Source: Spizellomyces punctatus DAOM BR117 (taxonomy: Eukaryota; Chytridiomycota; Chytridiomycetes; Spizellomycetales; Spizellomycetaceae). From it: a stretch of DNA of 64,000 nucleotides. Position numbers and translations under genes: made by a program. The notes beneath the pieces were generated by a model. That model had not been told where the DNA came from, ran no database searches, and saw only the letters and a program-made list of their open reading frames with translations. This document shows positions 37,882-49,694 of this stretch, piece by piece; positions within the stretch are counted from its first letter, which is position 1; the number at the start of each line of letters is the position of its first letter. The stretch spans positions 761,510 through 825,509 of the forward strand of contig NW_015971547.1 of assembly GCF_000182565.1 (NCBI RefSeq), written 5' to 3'.

Positions 37882-39821
37882 ATGGCGTCGGAACAATCAT
37901 CGAACGCAGTCGCCATTCCCACTCCGTCTAAACCTCTCCCGCTAACGCCAAACAGCAACGCATCTTTGAACCTTGCAAAGTCAGCGCCGTCACGATTCCA
38001 TCCCGACACATTGTCATTTTCGGAACAACACCAAGAACAACCGCAACAACTCGTTCCTCCCCTAACCGTCCGCTTGCAGCTTTTTCCGCACTCTGACCGA
38101 CCAGCTCACCACTCGCATCAGCATGACCGCCATCATCACCACTACACAGCCTTTTCATTCACCCCGGTTGAAAAAGACTTGTATCCGGGGGGAATTATTC
38201 GTATTGGTCGAAAGGTGGACAGGCATCATGTTGGACGGGAGAAGACTCGCCGAGGAGACAAGAGCAACAATGTTGCTGATGGCGAAGAGGAAATGGAATT
38301 TGTGATAGGGTCGCCGCCCGTTGCGGAATTGATGGATGAAATGGAAGTGGATCGTGAGACGAGCGAGAATTCATCACAAGAACCCGGGGAAACGATAAAG
38401 AGAAGAGCAGAGTTTATAGCATTCCGAAGCAAGGTTGTCAGCCGAACACATGCCGAGCTTTGGGTCGGAAAGGATGGACAGGTGAGAATATTGTGCATCC
38501 TGACGGCTTCTGGCGAGTGTAAACTGACTGCCGTTACTTGCGCACTCCACAGGTCTTTTTTAGGGACGTGGGAAGTTCTTCCGGAACCTTTCTAAATCGT
38601 CTTCGGTTATCTCCAAGTGGGAAGGAAAGCATTCCTTACAACCTTAAAAACGGCGATGTGGTCCAGTTGGGAGTTGATTATCAGGGAAGACAAGAAGAGA
38701 TTTACAAATGTGTCATGATCAAAATCTTTATAACTGTCAAAGTTGGGTACAAACCCAAGCTGAATCCGCACAGGTAAGGTGAACCGTATGTTAGCTTGAC
38801 GGTACCGACCTGTTTATTAAATGATCCTTGTAGACTCCGCCTTGCAGTCAAGAACCTGGTTATAGCAATGAACCCGAACGCTGACTCGTCAGATCCATCG
38901 ACACATGCCGAAGCGTCAACCGATTGTTGCATTTGTCTGTGCTCAATATCTCCCTTCCAGGCCTTGTTCCTTGCTCCATGCTCTCATTGCTTCCACTACA
39001 AATGTGTCACACCTCTTTTGGGATCCGGCGTCATGTTTTTGTGTCCCATGTGCAGACAGGTGGCAAACCTTGAGGCGAGCGTTGCAGAGGCGGAAAACGA
39101 CGACGAGTGGGAGAACCCTGAAGAGGAGATTGGCACCAACGGGTCGGGTATGGAGCTAACGGTAAACGGACAAGCAAGCGGATCTGCGTCGGGAAGACCG
39201 CGCTCCGTGCGATCCGTGTCTGGTAAACCGAGTCAGGCAGACATGGACTCCCGCATAAAACAAATATTATCAGAAGCTGATACTCCTGTACCTCGCGTCA
39301 CTGCTAACGACCTGGATGCGTTGCTGTCAGATGGAGAAGGGACGTCCGATCCGGCATCTACTACAAACGGTCCTGTGGCGGACGTTGTTGGAAGTCCACC
39401 AGACTCTTGGGGCATCACGCTTGCACGACCAGGAAAGAGTTCCCGAGGAGTTGGTGCCCCGGTCCCAATACAACGAAGTGGAACCAAGGTCAATCATCGT
39501 TTCCGTACCAGTCCAGACTCACCACTTCCTGTCCTCCCCTCTGGGCTAAGCCGCGAAGGTGACCGCAAAGGGGGGCTTGTTGGGGATGTGCCAGAGAACA
39601 TTGCTGCATCCTTGATCGGGCAGTATGCCGCAGTCATGGATGCAATTATTGCCAGTATACCCAAGGGACCAGAACGAGACGAAGTGAAACGCAAAGTGGC
39701 TGAATTAGAAGCACGAAGTACGGATGTTTTAAACGGCGTAAAAGCCAGTGCAAGTACAGGAAAAGGAAAGCAGAAGGCTGGCATGGGGGAAGGGAGTAGT
39801 GACGGTGATGAGGAGGCATAG
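37882..39821 (+). CDS. dma1: FHA-RING E3 ubiquitin ligase (Dma1/Chfr-like)
   Basis: Dma-type ligases bind phosphothreonine through FHA and ubiquitinate substrates that control septation and the spindle checkpoint. Three exons are joined at GGACAG|GTGAGA (38481/38482) and CACAG|GTAAGG (near 38775). The N-terminal 90 residues are Gln/His/Pro-rich. The FHA domain shows IIRIGRK, then SKVVSRTHAELWVG and, across the first intron, VFFRDVGSSSGTFLNRLRL with NGDVVQLGVDYQG. The FHA domain carries an acidic insert of about 60 residues between its first strands. The RING reads CCICLCSISPFQALFLAPC, then SHCFHYKCVTPLL and CPMCR. A long Ser-rich tail of about 250 residues follows. Domain order FHA then RING is as in Dma1. 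Confidence 0.9.
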
Positions 39822-41081
39822 AAGGATAACTGTAATGTAGATATTCGGGCTTTGTCGGAATTGATTAGATTTTTTTCATGAATATATGTTTGGTTTTCAA
39901 TATATTGCTATTTGATAAATGCCACCTACTAACAAATACGGATAGGTTTTTAATTTTTCAATCTCCAGCAGGTAGCTGTTCCCGCCCGCTTTTCAACGCT
40001 TGCGGGAATCTTTTATTGACATTATGATTCCACCGATCTGAATTTCGTGTCATCATACTTTTGCTCAAAAGGGTGGCACTATATCGCTTACAAAACTGCC
40101 CGTTGCCCTTTTGCTCACTATGGCTAACATAACCACATTCATCTTGAACGTTGAATATGCGAAACGTGGAGATTTGTTTGCATAGGATATTCTTTAGTAG
40201 TAAAGAAAAATCTATGAACTGATACACGGTGTTGATAGCTTGATTAACGAAAATCGCCAAAGCCGGAAGACCAACATACTACATCAATTACCCAATGCAA
40301 ATTGCCGATGCAACCTATCTGATAGTTCCAAGGAGCATGCTCTGGTCGTATTTGACTATGTTCAAGCCCCATTAAGACTTCATTAACAGCTCCTCCGATG
40401 TATTGAAAAGCTCCAAATAATGTAGTCATCTTTGACCATTTCTGATCGCAGATGTGAGTACAGTAAGAAGCGTGAAATCTAAAGGACTACATCAATCCTG
40501 TAACTACTACTAGGCAATTATACACGCAATACGTAACGGCTCTTCTAAACCGGATAATTTGCCCACCACACGAGAGAAATCCTACTCGCCCTTTGATTCC
40601 GAAATTCTTAGTCGGAGGATGTTTCAGATACTAGGTAGATCAGAATTAGACTGGGAATATGCATGGGAAAATACAAAGATAATGCATACCTGCGATCGTA
40701 GCAATATAGTAGTAGCAGCATTTGCAAGGCGTTATGTTGTTTTTGTCGGGTGGGCGAGGTCCTCGGCACCACCACATCAGCGTTCTCATGATTGATGAGC
40801 GTTGTGCAGATGCTTGTGAGTCGAGGATGGGTAAAGAGGAAAGAGGGGAGAGACAGCAAAAGGCCCCCCTTTTATAGACCTTCGGCATGCGCCTCACCGC
40901 AGTTTAAAAAGTTACATTAGCATGCAATCTGTCAATGTGACCGCGTTCGCGTCAGGGCATCGGTGCACAGTAGTTCCTTAGAAAACGGAGGGAACTTGTG
41001 TTGCCGTTTGCCTTTTTCTCTTTTCCACCGCCGAACGTATTTACGAGTCTTTTGAAGGATACGCAAAGTATCAGAAACAGA
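39822..41081. other. Intergenic region with an unassigned coding-like patch
   Basis: 1.26 kb between same-strand genes. On the minus strand, a frame at 40244-40429 starting with ATG encodes TLFGAFQYIGGAVNEVLMGL and looks protein-like. A TATA-like TCTATAAAAGG lies at about 40868-40878 on the same strand. No spliced model joined them in frame, so no CDS is called. Confidence 0.35.
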
Positions 41082-42098
41082 ATGCCCGACACATCCAATA
41101 AGGATTTGCCTGGCCAACCTCTGGAGCGCCGGGACACTATTGTCCATGAACACCCCGAAGAAGCCACTGATCGACCCATCACGAGGGTGGTGGTCATCGC
41201 ATTGGATAGTTCCAGTATGTCTTATTCGCTCATAAATTGTCGCTCCCAGCTCAAAAAGTCATCATTCATCAAAATATGTAGAAAGCAGTGATTATGCCTT
41301 TAACTGGGCTCTAGAGAATTTTTTGTCTCCTGAGAAGGATTTGTGCGTTTTGGTCAATGTAAGGCCCATTGCAGCCGTGCCGGGGCCGTTTGGAACAGCG
41401 TACATGGATTTTACTGGTTGGTTCTCCAGTCAGTGCTTAGCTTGTAATGGTTCGCAACTCAGATGATACAAACGCTGTTGCGTGCTTCGTTCCCGTGTGG
41501 ATATTGTTGCTCGATCGGTGGATGATGATGATGATCTAGATTATGTGGTTCAAGTTGAGGAGCGGGTAAGTTGTTCCATGTCTTGATTTCAGATGTTGCG
41601 AGCAAAAGGGTTTGATGTGGTCTCCTCCTGGGTGATGATAATAGTACCGAACGGAATCTCATGCCCTCCTCCAACGATACGCCTCGCTTGTAAAAAAGCG
41701 CAAGGTATTCCTTTCCCCTTCTCTCTTACAAAGTTTCTCAGAGGCTCAGGTTCGGATGTCCCTAGATTGCGGTCAAAGCCATTGCAATGCGTGGTGACCC
41801 CCGTGAAGAGCTTTGTCGCAAAGTGGAAGAACTGGATGCAGATGCATTTATTCTGGGGTCAAGGGGGCTGGGCACACTTAAACGTGTCATTTTGGGTTCT
41901 ATCTCTGGTTAGCTTCTTTCACACACATCCGTTGTTACCACATTCTTCTAATGATTGACTTGACCAGATTACTGCGTTCATCATGTCAAGTGCCCTGTCT
42001 TGATCATAAAGAACAAGGATGCGGGGAACGGGAAGGAAGAACGACCCGTGGAAGGCATTGTCGCTGCTGAGGTCCCCCCTGCCTCGAACCCTCGTTAA
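41082..42098 (+). CDS. Universal stress protein (UspA family)
   Basis: Usp-fold proteins are small nucleotide-binding stress proteins. The spliced product reads VVVIALDSSKSSDYAFNWAL (beta1-alpha1) and CVLVNVRPIAAVPGPFG, then YVVQVEERYRTES after a second intron whose acceptor is GATGATCTAG, then ALLQRYASLVKKRK. IAVKAIAMRGDPREELCRKV and AFILGSRGLGTLKRVILGS follow: the G-x2-G-x9-G-S ATP-binding motif is complete. The end is SDYCVHHVKCPVLIIKNKD plus a short acidic tail. Five introns are needed and all have GT-AG ends. Length is about 200 residues, slightly long because of the N- and C-terminal extensions. Confidence 0.88.
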
Positions 42099-42408
42099 GG
42101 GTTAGACGGCTGGTATTGAGATTTGTGGATGTGTTTGAAAAGCACGATCAGAGGTCGGTTGATGCCATCTTTATATGTAACCAATTGCCAGTATATGTTG
42201 AAATGTAGAAAAAAGTTCAAACCGCTGCTGGTATGATCATCTGAATCAAAGATCAGACATAGAGATGGCCTGTGTACGGTAGTAGGAGGCGTCGCCGATG
42301 TGGGTGATTCTATAGAGTGTGCAGTGTCCCGAGACTGCAGTCATTGGGACGAAAAGCGAGGAGAAAATAACTTTGAATATATTATATAGCATCCTTTTGC
42401 ATACCATA

Positions 42409-42481
42409 GCTCGCGTAGTCTAGTGGTTATGACGTCTGCTTTACACGCAGAAGGTCCTCGGTTCAACCCCGAGCGTGAGCA
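42409..42481 (+). tRNA. tRNA-Val (anticodon UAC)
   Basis: A 73-nt cloverleaf without an intron. The acceptor stem GCTCGCG pairs with CGTGAGC (one G-T pair), discriminator A. The anticodon stem TCTGC/GCAGA encloses the loop TTTACAC, giving anticodon TAC. The T arm is CTCGG-TTCAACC-CCGAG. Confidence 0.95.
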
Positions 42482-42957
42482 TCAATAGGACGGGCCATTA
42501 AGTTTTTTTTGTCTTCAAACTTAAGCGGTACATCATCGTGCAGATTTGAATGCTGTTTCTGATATCCACCAACCCAGACATTTTCCGCTGGCGTTTCTCG
42601 AATGGGAGATCCATCCCACCGGCGTTATTGTCTTTGCCCCTGATTACTCTATAATACAATGCTCAAGAATGAGTGTTTGCGCAGGTTTTAAGATGCGCAG
42701 CACGGACTAGTCGATAGGTTAGAATCGACATCTTTTGTGCTTGAACACTTTGACACTTTCCACTAGCTGCGCACTGGAACTCAAAAAAGCCGCGCTTATG
42801 CGAGTCTCTCGCACACGTGACTCGCAGGACTTACGCGCTTAGTTCAACTGCTTCTGCCTTTTCTTACTTTTAGAGTTTTTCTTTCCTGTGGACCAGCACA
42901 TGGTTAAGAGTATATACGGAATCTGGACGCTGGACCAAAGGTTACCCTCTTTGTAAC
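42482..42957. other. tRNA 3' flank and LRR gene promoter
   Basis: A T-run (GTTTTTTTTG) about 20 nt after the tRNA is a fitting Pol III terminator. The rest is the 5' region of the next gene; no other feature. Confidence 0.5.
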
Positions 42958-44653
42958 ATGTCTGAACGAATAAAAGCTTCACGACTGCGTCCCCCACCTC
43001 CCCCACGTGCACGGACCCTGCGGTCAGCGAGAACCCATGCACCCAGACCCTTTGAGCAGAATGTCTCGTACCGCCCCACAGGTCTGTCCCTCCTCTCCCT
43101 TCCCACCGAGATATTGCACATGATAGCAAACTACACTTTTCCCGCCTCGCATCCAACGACAAACCTAGTGGACCGACAAGCACGCGAGAACCTTCTCGCC
43201 CTGTTACGAACATGTCGAACATGTTTTGGGATCTGTGTTCCGATACTTTGGAAGTCTCCAATGCATTTTACAAATCAAAAGGCTTTGGCGGGGTTATGTA
43301 ACGTTCTTGCATCGAGTCCCCGAGCGGAAACCTATGCGAATAGTATTGTTAGCTTGGGAATGTTTTGCGCGGACGTTTATGGACTTTCGGCTGTTGAGGC
43401 GAGAAAGTTGGGGAGGGGGATTATAGGTGACGACGGGCCAAAGTATCCAAAATTGAAAGAGTTGGCGTTGGGGTAAGTTTGATGCTCTTGTTTCTGCACG
43501 CGGACGGGAGCGTGGATCTGACAGTTTTGGGGCCGTTTGGTATTTCGTCCTGTTCTTTTTACGATAGACCATCACCAAATGGACGTCCGTATCTGAGCGA
43601 CTCGTCGGTTTCATCCATCGTAAAGCAATGTCCTTCTCTCATCGCTCTCCACCTCGAACATCTACCGGAAATCAAGGGTTATGTTCTCCTCAGATATACT
43701 CCTCCCCTTCAACGCCTCATCATCCGATACTGCCCAGAAACAGCGGGTCAACTCTTCCGAATACTTACCTACCATGCACCGACTCTCGAAGAGCTCGAAT
43801 TAACAGACCTATATGCCCGTCATCTTGAAGCCCTTGGATCCTGCTCAAAGCTAAAGAGTCTATATGTTGATCATATCCGTCTAGGAGAAATGGAAGTTGA
43901 AGCGTTGTCGCACATAACCGCGTCGGGACGATTGACTCAATTGGAAAGTTTGTCGTTGGTGGATGCATCGATGTTGGGAACGGAGCATGTGCGAAGACTG
44001 GTAACGAATTGTGGCGAGAACTTGCGAGTACTGTGTTTGGGAGCTGTAGGGTGGGTAGGCGACGCGGCAATGTTTGCTGTTGCAAAGTCTTGTCCCAACT
44101 TGGAGTACTTGGACATTGGCGATCTGATCATTAGTGATCTTCCTTTAATGGTAAGCATTGCTGGTGTTCCATGGTAGCAATGGAACTTGGCGCTTTGGTA
44201 ACGCTGCATTATGTTTACCTCCTGTGGTTTTAGGAAATCGCCATAAACTGCTCAAAACTTCGTCATCTAGATGTAACGTACAATGACCTCTGTACGGACC
44301 GTCTTCTAGAGGCCCTCCAGCGCCACGCCAAAAATCTGCGTGTTCTCTATGCGGCAGAAGCCGCGCAACTCACTGTAGCGGGATGGTTCATGTTCCTTCA
44401 AGCTGCCGTTCCCCGCGGCCTAGCATCCTTCTCCGCGGGGGCATTGTGGCACCCGCGATGGGAAGGATGGGTCTTTTATGAAATGGTCAAGAAGCATTAT
44501 TCTCAATTTGCCGTATACGACGGCCGGGAAAGGGAGTTTAGTTTGGAGGAATACGTAAGGGAAATGGCACCTGCGGCGAGGTTTGATCCGATACCATTAC
44601 CAAGTCGACCGCAGGGGTGGATGAATCATGACCCCGTATTTTGGAGCTCTTGA
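42958..44653 (+). CDS. F-box-like leucine-rich-repeat protein
   Basis: Three exons. The N-terminus is basic and Pro-rich, followed by LSLLSLPTEILHMIANYTF, which resembles an F-box helix, and then LLALLRTCRTCFGICVPILW. The first intron runs from GTAAGT at 43473 to TTTACGATAG near 43568, joining ELALG to PSPNGRPYLSD. Leucine-rich repeats of the AMN1/FBXL style follow (SLIALHLEHLPEI, LEELELTDLYARHLEALGSC, LRVLCLGAVGWVGDAAMFAV, LEYLDIGDLIISDLPLM, LRHLDVTYNDLCTDRLLEAL). The C-terminal 90 residues lack repeats and are Trp/Phe-rich. A role as substrate adaptor of an SCF ligase is inferred; the F-box itself is weak. Confidence 0.75.
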
Positions 44654-45409
44654 TGGGTGGATTGATTATTTTAAACTTTTGTGTATATATTTGATCAAAC
44701 TCCGAACGGGGGTTATCAATGCCATGGTTATTTCCACAGAAACGTGTACGTCGCGTGACAAGTTGTGGATTGGGGCGATAAACCACAAAAGTATGATAAC
44801 CCTGTGATTCGTTAAGAACACCAGTTGGCCACAGGCAAGTCGGGCGCCGTGAAAAAAGCTGGCCGCTACGGCGGAGGGTAGGGCACTGTGACTGCGACGG
44901 GTGACGTCAGCTCCGATGGCTTGCATGACGCGCCATTGCTGCCTTTTATGGATATGCTTGTTAACCACGTGCCCAAGTCGTGTGAGATACAAGTTGTAGA
45001 CTTTTTGGACTTCCCGCCCTTGTCCCAAGAAGATGGGAATATGGAAAATTACACAAAGTAGATAAGTTTAAAAAGGTAGTAATTGGTCCAGTAAGCAAAA
45101 AAAAAGGAAATTAAGAAATATGGAAAATAGTGAAATAGGCCATTTGATCCGGCCGTGGACGGTCAATTTGTGGCTAAAGGAAAAAAGATGAACGTTTTGG
45201 GAGAGTTCAGGGAAGTTTCGTCACAACTATCCTTGATGGTATAAAAAACATAGCCTGAATGCTCCGCCTTCACGCCGAACTCGTTGAATTTCCAACACAC
45301 GCGAGCTGCCCCCCGCGCATCTCTTCTTCCCCACAACGGTAGATAGAGAGACAAAAAGGCTTCCTTTCCCAATCCAACAACGGGTTTTTCCATCTGATTT
45401 GTGGCAGCC
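44654..45409. promoter_or_regulatory. Trehalase 5' region
   Basis: 756 bp between the LRR gene and the trehalase start. Only short antisense frames; no other gene supported. Confidence 0.5.
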
Positions 45410-47865
45410 ATGGGCCATCACGTCATGTCGCGTATCGGCCTGGTGTTGATGGTGATGGCGGCGTGGGTCATGGTATCGGCTCAGAATCTTGGATGTGATT
45501 CACCGATTTACTGTCCTGGACCATTGTTGGATGCTGTTCAACGGGCCAAAATCTACAAGGATTCCAAAACGTAAGTAGATTGAAAACATGTAATGAAAAT
45601 GTGCTGGAATGTGTTTTTTTTGATTGTTGGTTTTTCGTGATTCCCTTTTAGGTTTGTCGATAAACCCACCACCAAGCCGCTTTCGCAGGTTCTCTCAGCT
45701 TTTAATGCCTTGGGTCCTAACCCGTCCGCCGCAGCCATCAAAACCTTTGTCGACCAAAACTTTGGACCTGAAGGAACGGAAACGGAACCTGTTGTTCCGC
45801 GCGACTGGAAGCCTTCGCCTGCCTTTCTTTCGTCTATCAAGGATGGCAATCTACGTGAATGGGGGCAGATTGTTCATTCCATTTGGAAAAACTTGACTAG
45901 AGATTTTAAGACGGAGACAGCAAACTGTACAGAATGTGTTTCGAGTCTGCTGCCGGCCAAGCATACGTTTGTGGTACCCGGCGGCCGGTTTAGAGAGTTT
46001 TATTATTGGTGAGTTTAAAGTCCAAATTTCGGTTCAAAAAGATGTGGGGGGTAGTTTGCCCAAAAAAAAAATAACACGAGGTCATTAAATCGTGTGTTTG
46101 AATCTAGGGATTCGTACTTTGTAATGGAAGGCCTCATTCTCAGCGAAATGTTTGAAACAAGCCAAGATATTATTGAAAACCAGATGGACTTTATCGACAA
46201 GTACGGATTTGTTCGTATGTAGAGTGACAATTTTTTTGTGTGTGTGAATAGCCAGTATGAGGTTGGCACATGCTGAATATTTTTTGTCTTTAGCAAATGG
46301 TGCGCGGATATACTACCTCAACCGATCGCAACCACCCATGCTAACTCAAATGGTCGATTTGTACATTACTGCAACAAAAAATACCTCTTCCCTGGCTCGG
46401 TGGTTACCATTACTTGATAAGGAATATCAAGTATGAAGTTCTAGTCGTTTCATATTTGCATTGGGGTGGTACTGATCGGCTAATGGTGCACTACATGCAG
46501 TTTTGGCAGAAAAACCGAACTGTCACAGTCAAAGGCCAGGATGGAAAAGACTACCTCTTGAATCGCTTTGATGTTACCAACCAACAGCCGCGCCCAGAAT
46601 CTTGGAATGAAGACTTGATTACAGTAGAGGGAGGTAATATTACTGGAGATGCCGCCAAAGCTCTGTACGCAGACCTCGCTACGGCTGCAGAGTCGGGGTG
46701 GGACTTTTCGTCTAGATGGTATTGTTGATTTCGTCTTTATTTATACGCGTTCTGTTTCATAACGCATTTCAATGCAGGGAGAACAACCCGACAAACAACA
46801 GCGATGCACAAGGCAACCTTCGTCGTCTCGTCACCCGCCAGATCATTCCAGTTGATCTCAACAGTCTCCTTTACGCTAATGAGCAATCCTTGCAGAAACT
46901 GCATACCATGGCAGGGAACCGTGACCAAGCCATGTTGTACAAGCGAGAGTCTACGAAAAGACGCTTGGGAATGTGGGAGGTATTTTGGGATGATAGAGAA
47001 GGGAATTTTATGGATTTTAATTTGACGAGTGGGAAGAGAAGTATTGTTCAGACTCCTGCTGGATACTGGCCACTGTGGTACGTTCCTATTTAGTTTTGGG
47101 GAGAACGTTGATGTAAAGTGTACGGAACGTCTCACCATTCTGGTATGGGTATTGGATTGTAGGTCAGGAGTAGCCTTGGAAGATCCTCGTGGAAAACCCA
47201 CGGACAGGTGTACCGATCTCATGAGACCTTTTTCGGACCTTGACTCCGTTCTTAAACGGTTCCCAGGCGGTATTCCAACCACGTTTTTTAACACTGGGCT
47301 TCAATGGGATCTTCCCAACTCTTGTAAGCAAAGAGTCCCTTTTTTGTTTTCGAATTGTGTGTTTAACAATGGGTCATTATTAGGGCCTCCGCTCGCTTTT
47401 ATAACCATGCGCGCCCTCCAACGCACCATTACAGCCCTTCCCAGTCAAAACTGCACAACAAACTCTGTCAACAGTCTCAAGACAACTCTTCAATCCGCTG
47501 CCCAACAGTATATTACCTCCGCATTCTGCTCCTGGCGCGAGACGGGTGGAAGACTCGCGAACCTCCCTCCAACAAACACAACAGCAAAGGACGATGGAAA
47601 CATGTTTGAAAAGTTTGATGCTACCAAGGTGGGCGGTGCTGGCTCAGGTGGAGAGTATGAGGTTCAAGATGGGTTTGGGTGGACGAATGGAGTGGCTATT
47701 TGGACCCTAAAGGAATTTGGAGACGTTTTGAAAGCGGAATCGTGTACGGTTGGGCAGAAGCAGGGGCAAACGGACAATAAACAGACGTCTGCTGGAAGGC
47801 GGAGGGTGGGTGTCCCGAGATGGGCTGTGGTACTAAAGGGTCTGATGCAAACAGTTGGGCTGTGA
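45410..47865 (+). CDS. Secreted GH37 trehalase
   Basis: Hydrolyses trehalose to two glucose molecules. The N-terminus is a signal peptide (MSRIGLVLMVMAAWVMVSA), so the enzyme is probably secreted or vacuolar/wall-associated, unlike cytosolic PKA-regulated neutral trehalase. Both GH37 signatures are present: PGGRFREFYYWDSYF and, formed only after splicing, QWDLPNSWPPL. Other family blocks are FDVTNQQPRPESWNED, AAESGWDFSSRW and EYEVQDGFGWTNGVAIW near the C-terminus. No N-terminal Ca2+-binding or PKA-site segment of the neutral type is seen. About seven introns. It is convergent with the orphan membrane-protein gene. The catalytic Asp/Glu pair appears intact within these blocks, judging by family knowledge. 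Confidence 0.94.
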
Positions 47866-47971
47866 GTACGTTTGTCGAAACTATAGTTAGTCGTAGTATT
47901 TGTCCCGTTGTCATCCTTGGGACGCTGGAACGTTCGAGGGTTGAACCTCGTAGTTTGTTATGTAATTCTTG

Positions 47972-48045
47972 GTGGACAGAATTGTATCCTCATCGTTCGC
48001 AAACATTAGTGGACAGAATAGTATCCTCATCGTTCGCAAACATTA
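47972..48045. repeat. 37-bp perfect-spacing tandem duplication
   Basis: Two adjacent units start at 47972 and 48009 (GTGGACAGAATTGTATCCTC...), differing at one base (T to A at unit position 12). They lie in the 3' flank of the trehalase gene. Confidence 0.9.
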
Positions 48046-48291
48046 TTGATAAGATTTGCATTTGGCAAGCATGGGTCAACACACAAATATCCAAAAAAAC
48101 TACGGGTATAATTAATAGACATGAAAAGGTTCGAGTCTCATCGTTCAACAATGAGCCAAGGCTAACCAAAAAAAACGTTTGTCCTCCAGTCACAAACTCC
48201 CACCAGCCCCCCACTAACGTAACAGAAAACATAAACAAAAGAAAATACAAAGAAAAGTCCTAACCCATTAAAAGTACTGTCGCTCCCACAT

Positions 48292-49694
48292 TTAGACAGG
48301 TACAGTCTTACTGCCCGCTCCCGATAGATTTTCATTTATTTCGTCGTCGGGTGAGTGGAATTCTCCCCATATGAGGCCACCCTATAAACCAAATCATGAG
48401 TACGTGATATTCACCACAAACAAGCCAGAGCACGTACATATCCAATCAAGACTAGTATCACAGTCATGACGTTGGTCCCTATGCTTTGAATGCGGGACCA
48501 CCAAGTTGTGGCAAAAAGCTGGGTAAAAAAAAGTGGAACGTGATTAGGAGAACCACCCTATGTTAGTAGTTCTGGGATGGTAACTTACTGTGTCGGCCCG
48601 GAAGGAAAAGACCATGAGGACAGCAGCGAACCAGAGGAATATGCAAGTAAATGTCCAGTTGAAGAGTTTCATCTACCCATAAAACGTTAGGGGGAGACGA
48701 TCAGCGTAAACGCACAACTGTCGTTACTCACTTTGCCAATCGCTTTTCGCATCCTTGAATCCCCACTTTTGGTTGTTCCCGCGGACGTCGTTTCACCCCC
48801 TTTGCATCCCATACTCCCAGCCGTCGAAGTTTGTATTCGACTCCGGCTGTTGGCTTTGAGGTCCGCCGCAGAGGCCTCCGCAACACGGACCATCTGCCGT
48901 CCAAAAAAGGCAAAGCCAGCGCTCAAAACACCGCAAAAGAACGAGTAGAGGAGGTAGAGGATGCAGGTTAGGAGGGATTCACGGTCAAGGTCTCCTGCAT
49001 CTCGTGCGCGACCAGAAAAGATTCCGACGGGGATGATGGTGATTGCGCTCGTTAGGAGGTAGGCATGGCGGATGATTTTTAGTAGTGATGGACTGGGAAG
49101 CCAAATTGTATCGGTTGTATAGGCTGGCGTCATCCGCACTCTGAGAAAAGAGTGGTTAGATATCTGATGAATAATGTGGGTGGGGCAACGTTCGTGGTAA
49201 ACTTACAGGGAGCAGAGGTAGATCCATACAGAAATCAAACCGCATACGTATGGGATATCGGAGGACAGTTGGGCCCACGTTGCATTCGAGAACCACACTA
49301 ACGCCAGAGCTGTCGAATCCAGCGCTCTCCCTACACGCCAAAAAATTGTTCAATATACAACTATAGCATCAGCGACCAAACACGCATGAGGGGAACTCAC
49401 CCAATCCAAATCCAATGGAATTTATAACAATGTACGAATCAATCGTTGATAGTCCAATTACTCGGTTCTTCTTTATACCCCATCGCCAGCAAAGTAGACA
49501 GAGACCGAGGAAGAAAATGAGGTATCCGACTGCTGCCGTGACCCACATTACGGCAGTAAAAAAGGATGAGGATTCGCAGTCGTGGACGAATATGTGCCAT
49601 CTATATAAAGCGACGAAAATTGGTTATATGGCGTTGGAAGTGCAGCAGCAACATGTATGTACCGGCAAGGTCGTAGAGGATATGTTTCGCTCAT
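48292..49694 (-). CDS. Seven-helix membrane protein of unknown family
   Basis: Not recognised. Splicing assembles one continuous frame. Exon 1 encodes MSETYPLRPC and joins CG|A TGG across an intron to WHIFVHDCESSSFF. Hydrophobic segments follow: VMWVTAAVGYLIFFLGLCLL; SYIVINSIGFGLG plus ALALVWFSNATWAQL; VCGLISVWIYLCSL; YLLTSAITIIPVGIFSG; CILYLLYSFFCGVLSAGFAF; LFNWTFTCIFLWFAAVLMVF; and NVMTVILVLIGY. A Ser/Thr/Gly-rich loop of about 55 residues (RSRIQTSTAGSMG...) separates helices 5 and 6. The last intron (GTACGT to TTTATAG) joins GY to GGLIWGEFHSPDDEINEN, ending KTVPV. The seven segments and large third loop resemble a GPCR layout, but no family motif was recognised; a transporter-like or scaffold role is also possible. 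Confidence 0.75.

Noticed and set aside
47930-47960. tRNA T-arm-like GGGTTGAACCTCG
   Set aside because: No cloverleaf partner stems; lies in the trehalase 3' flank.
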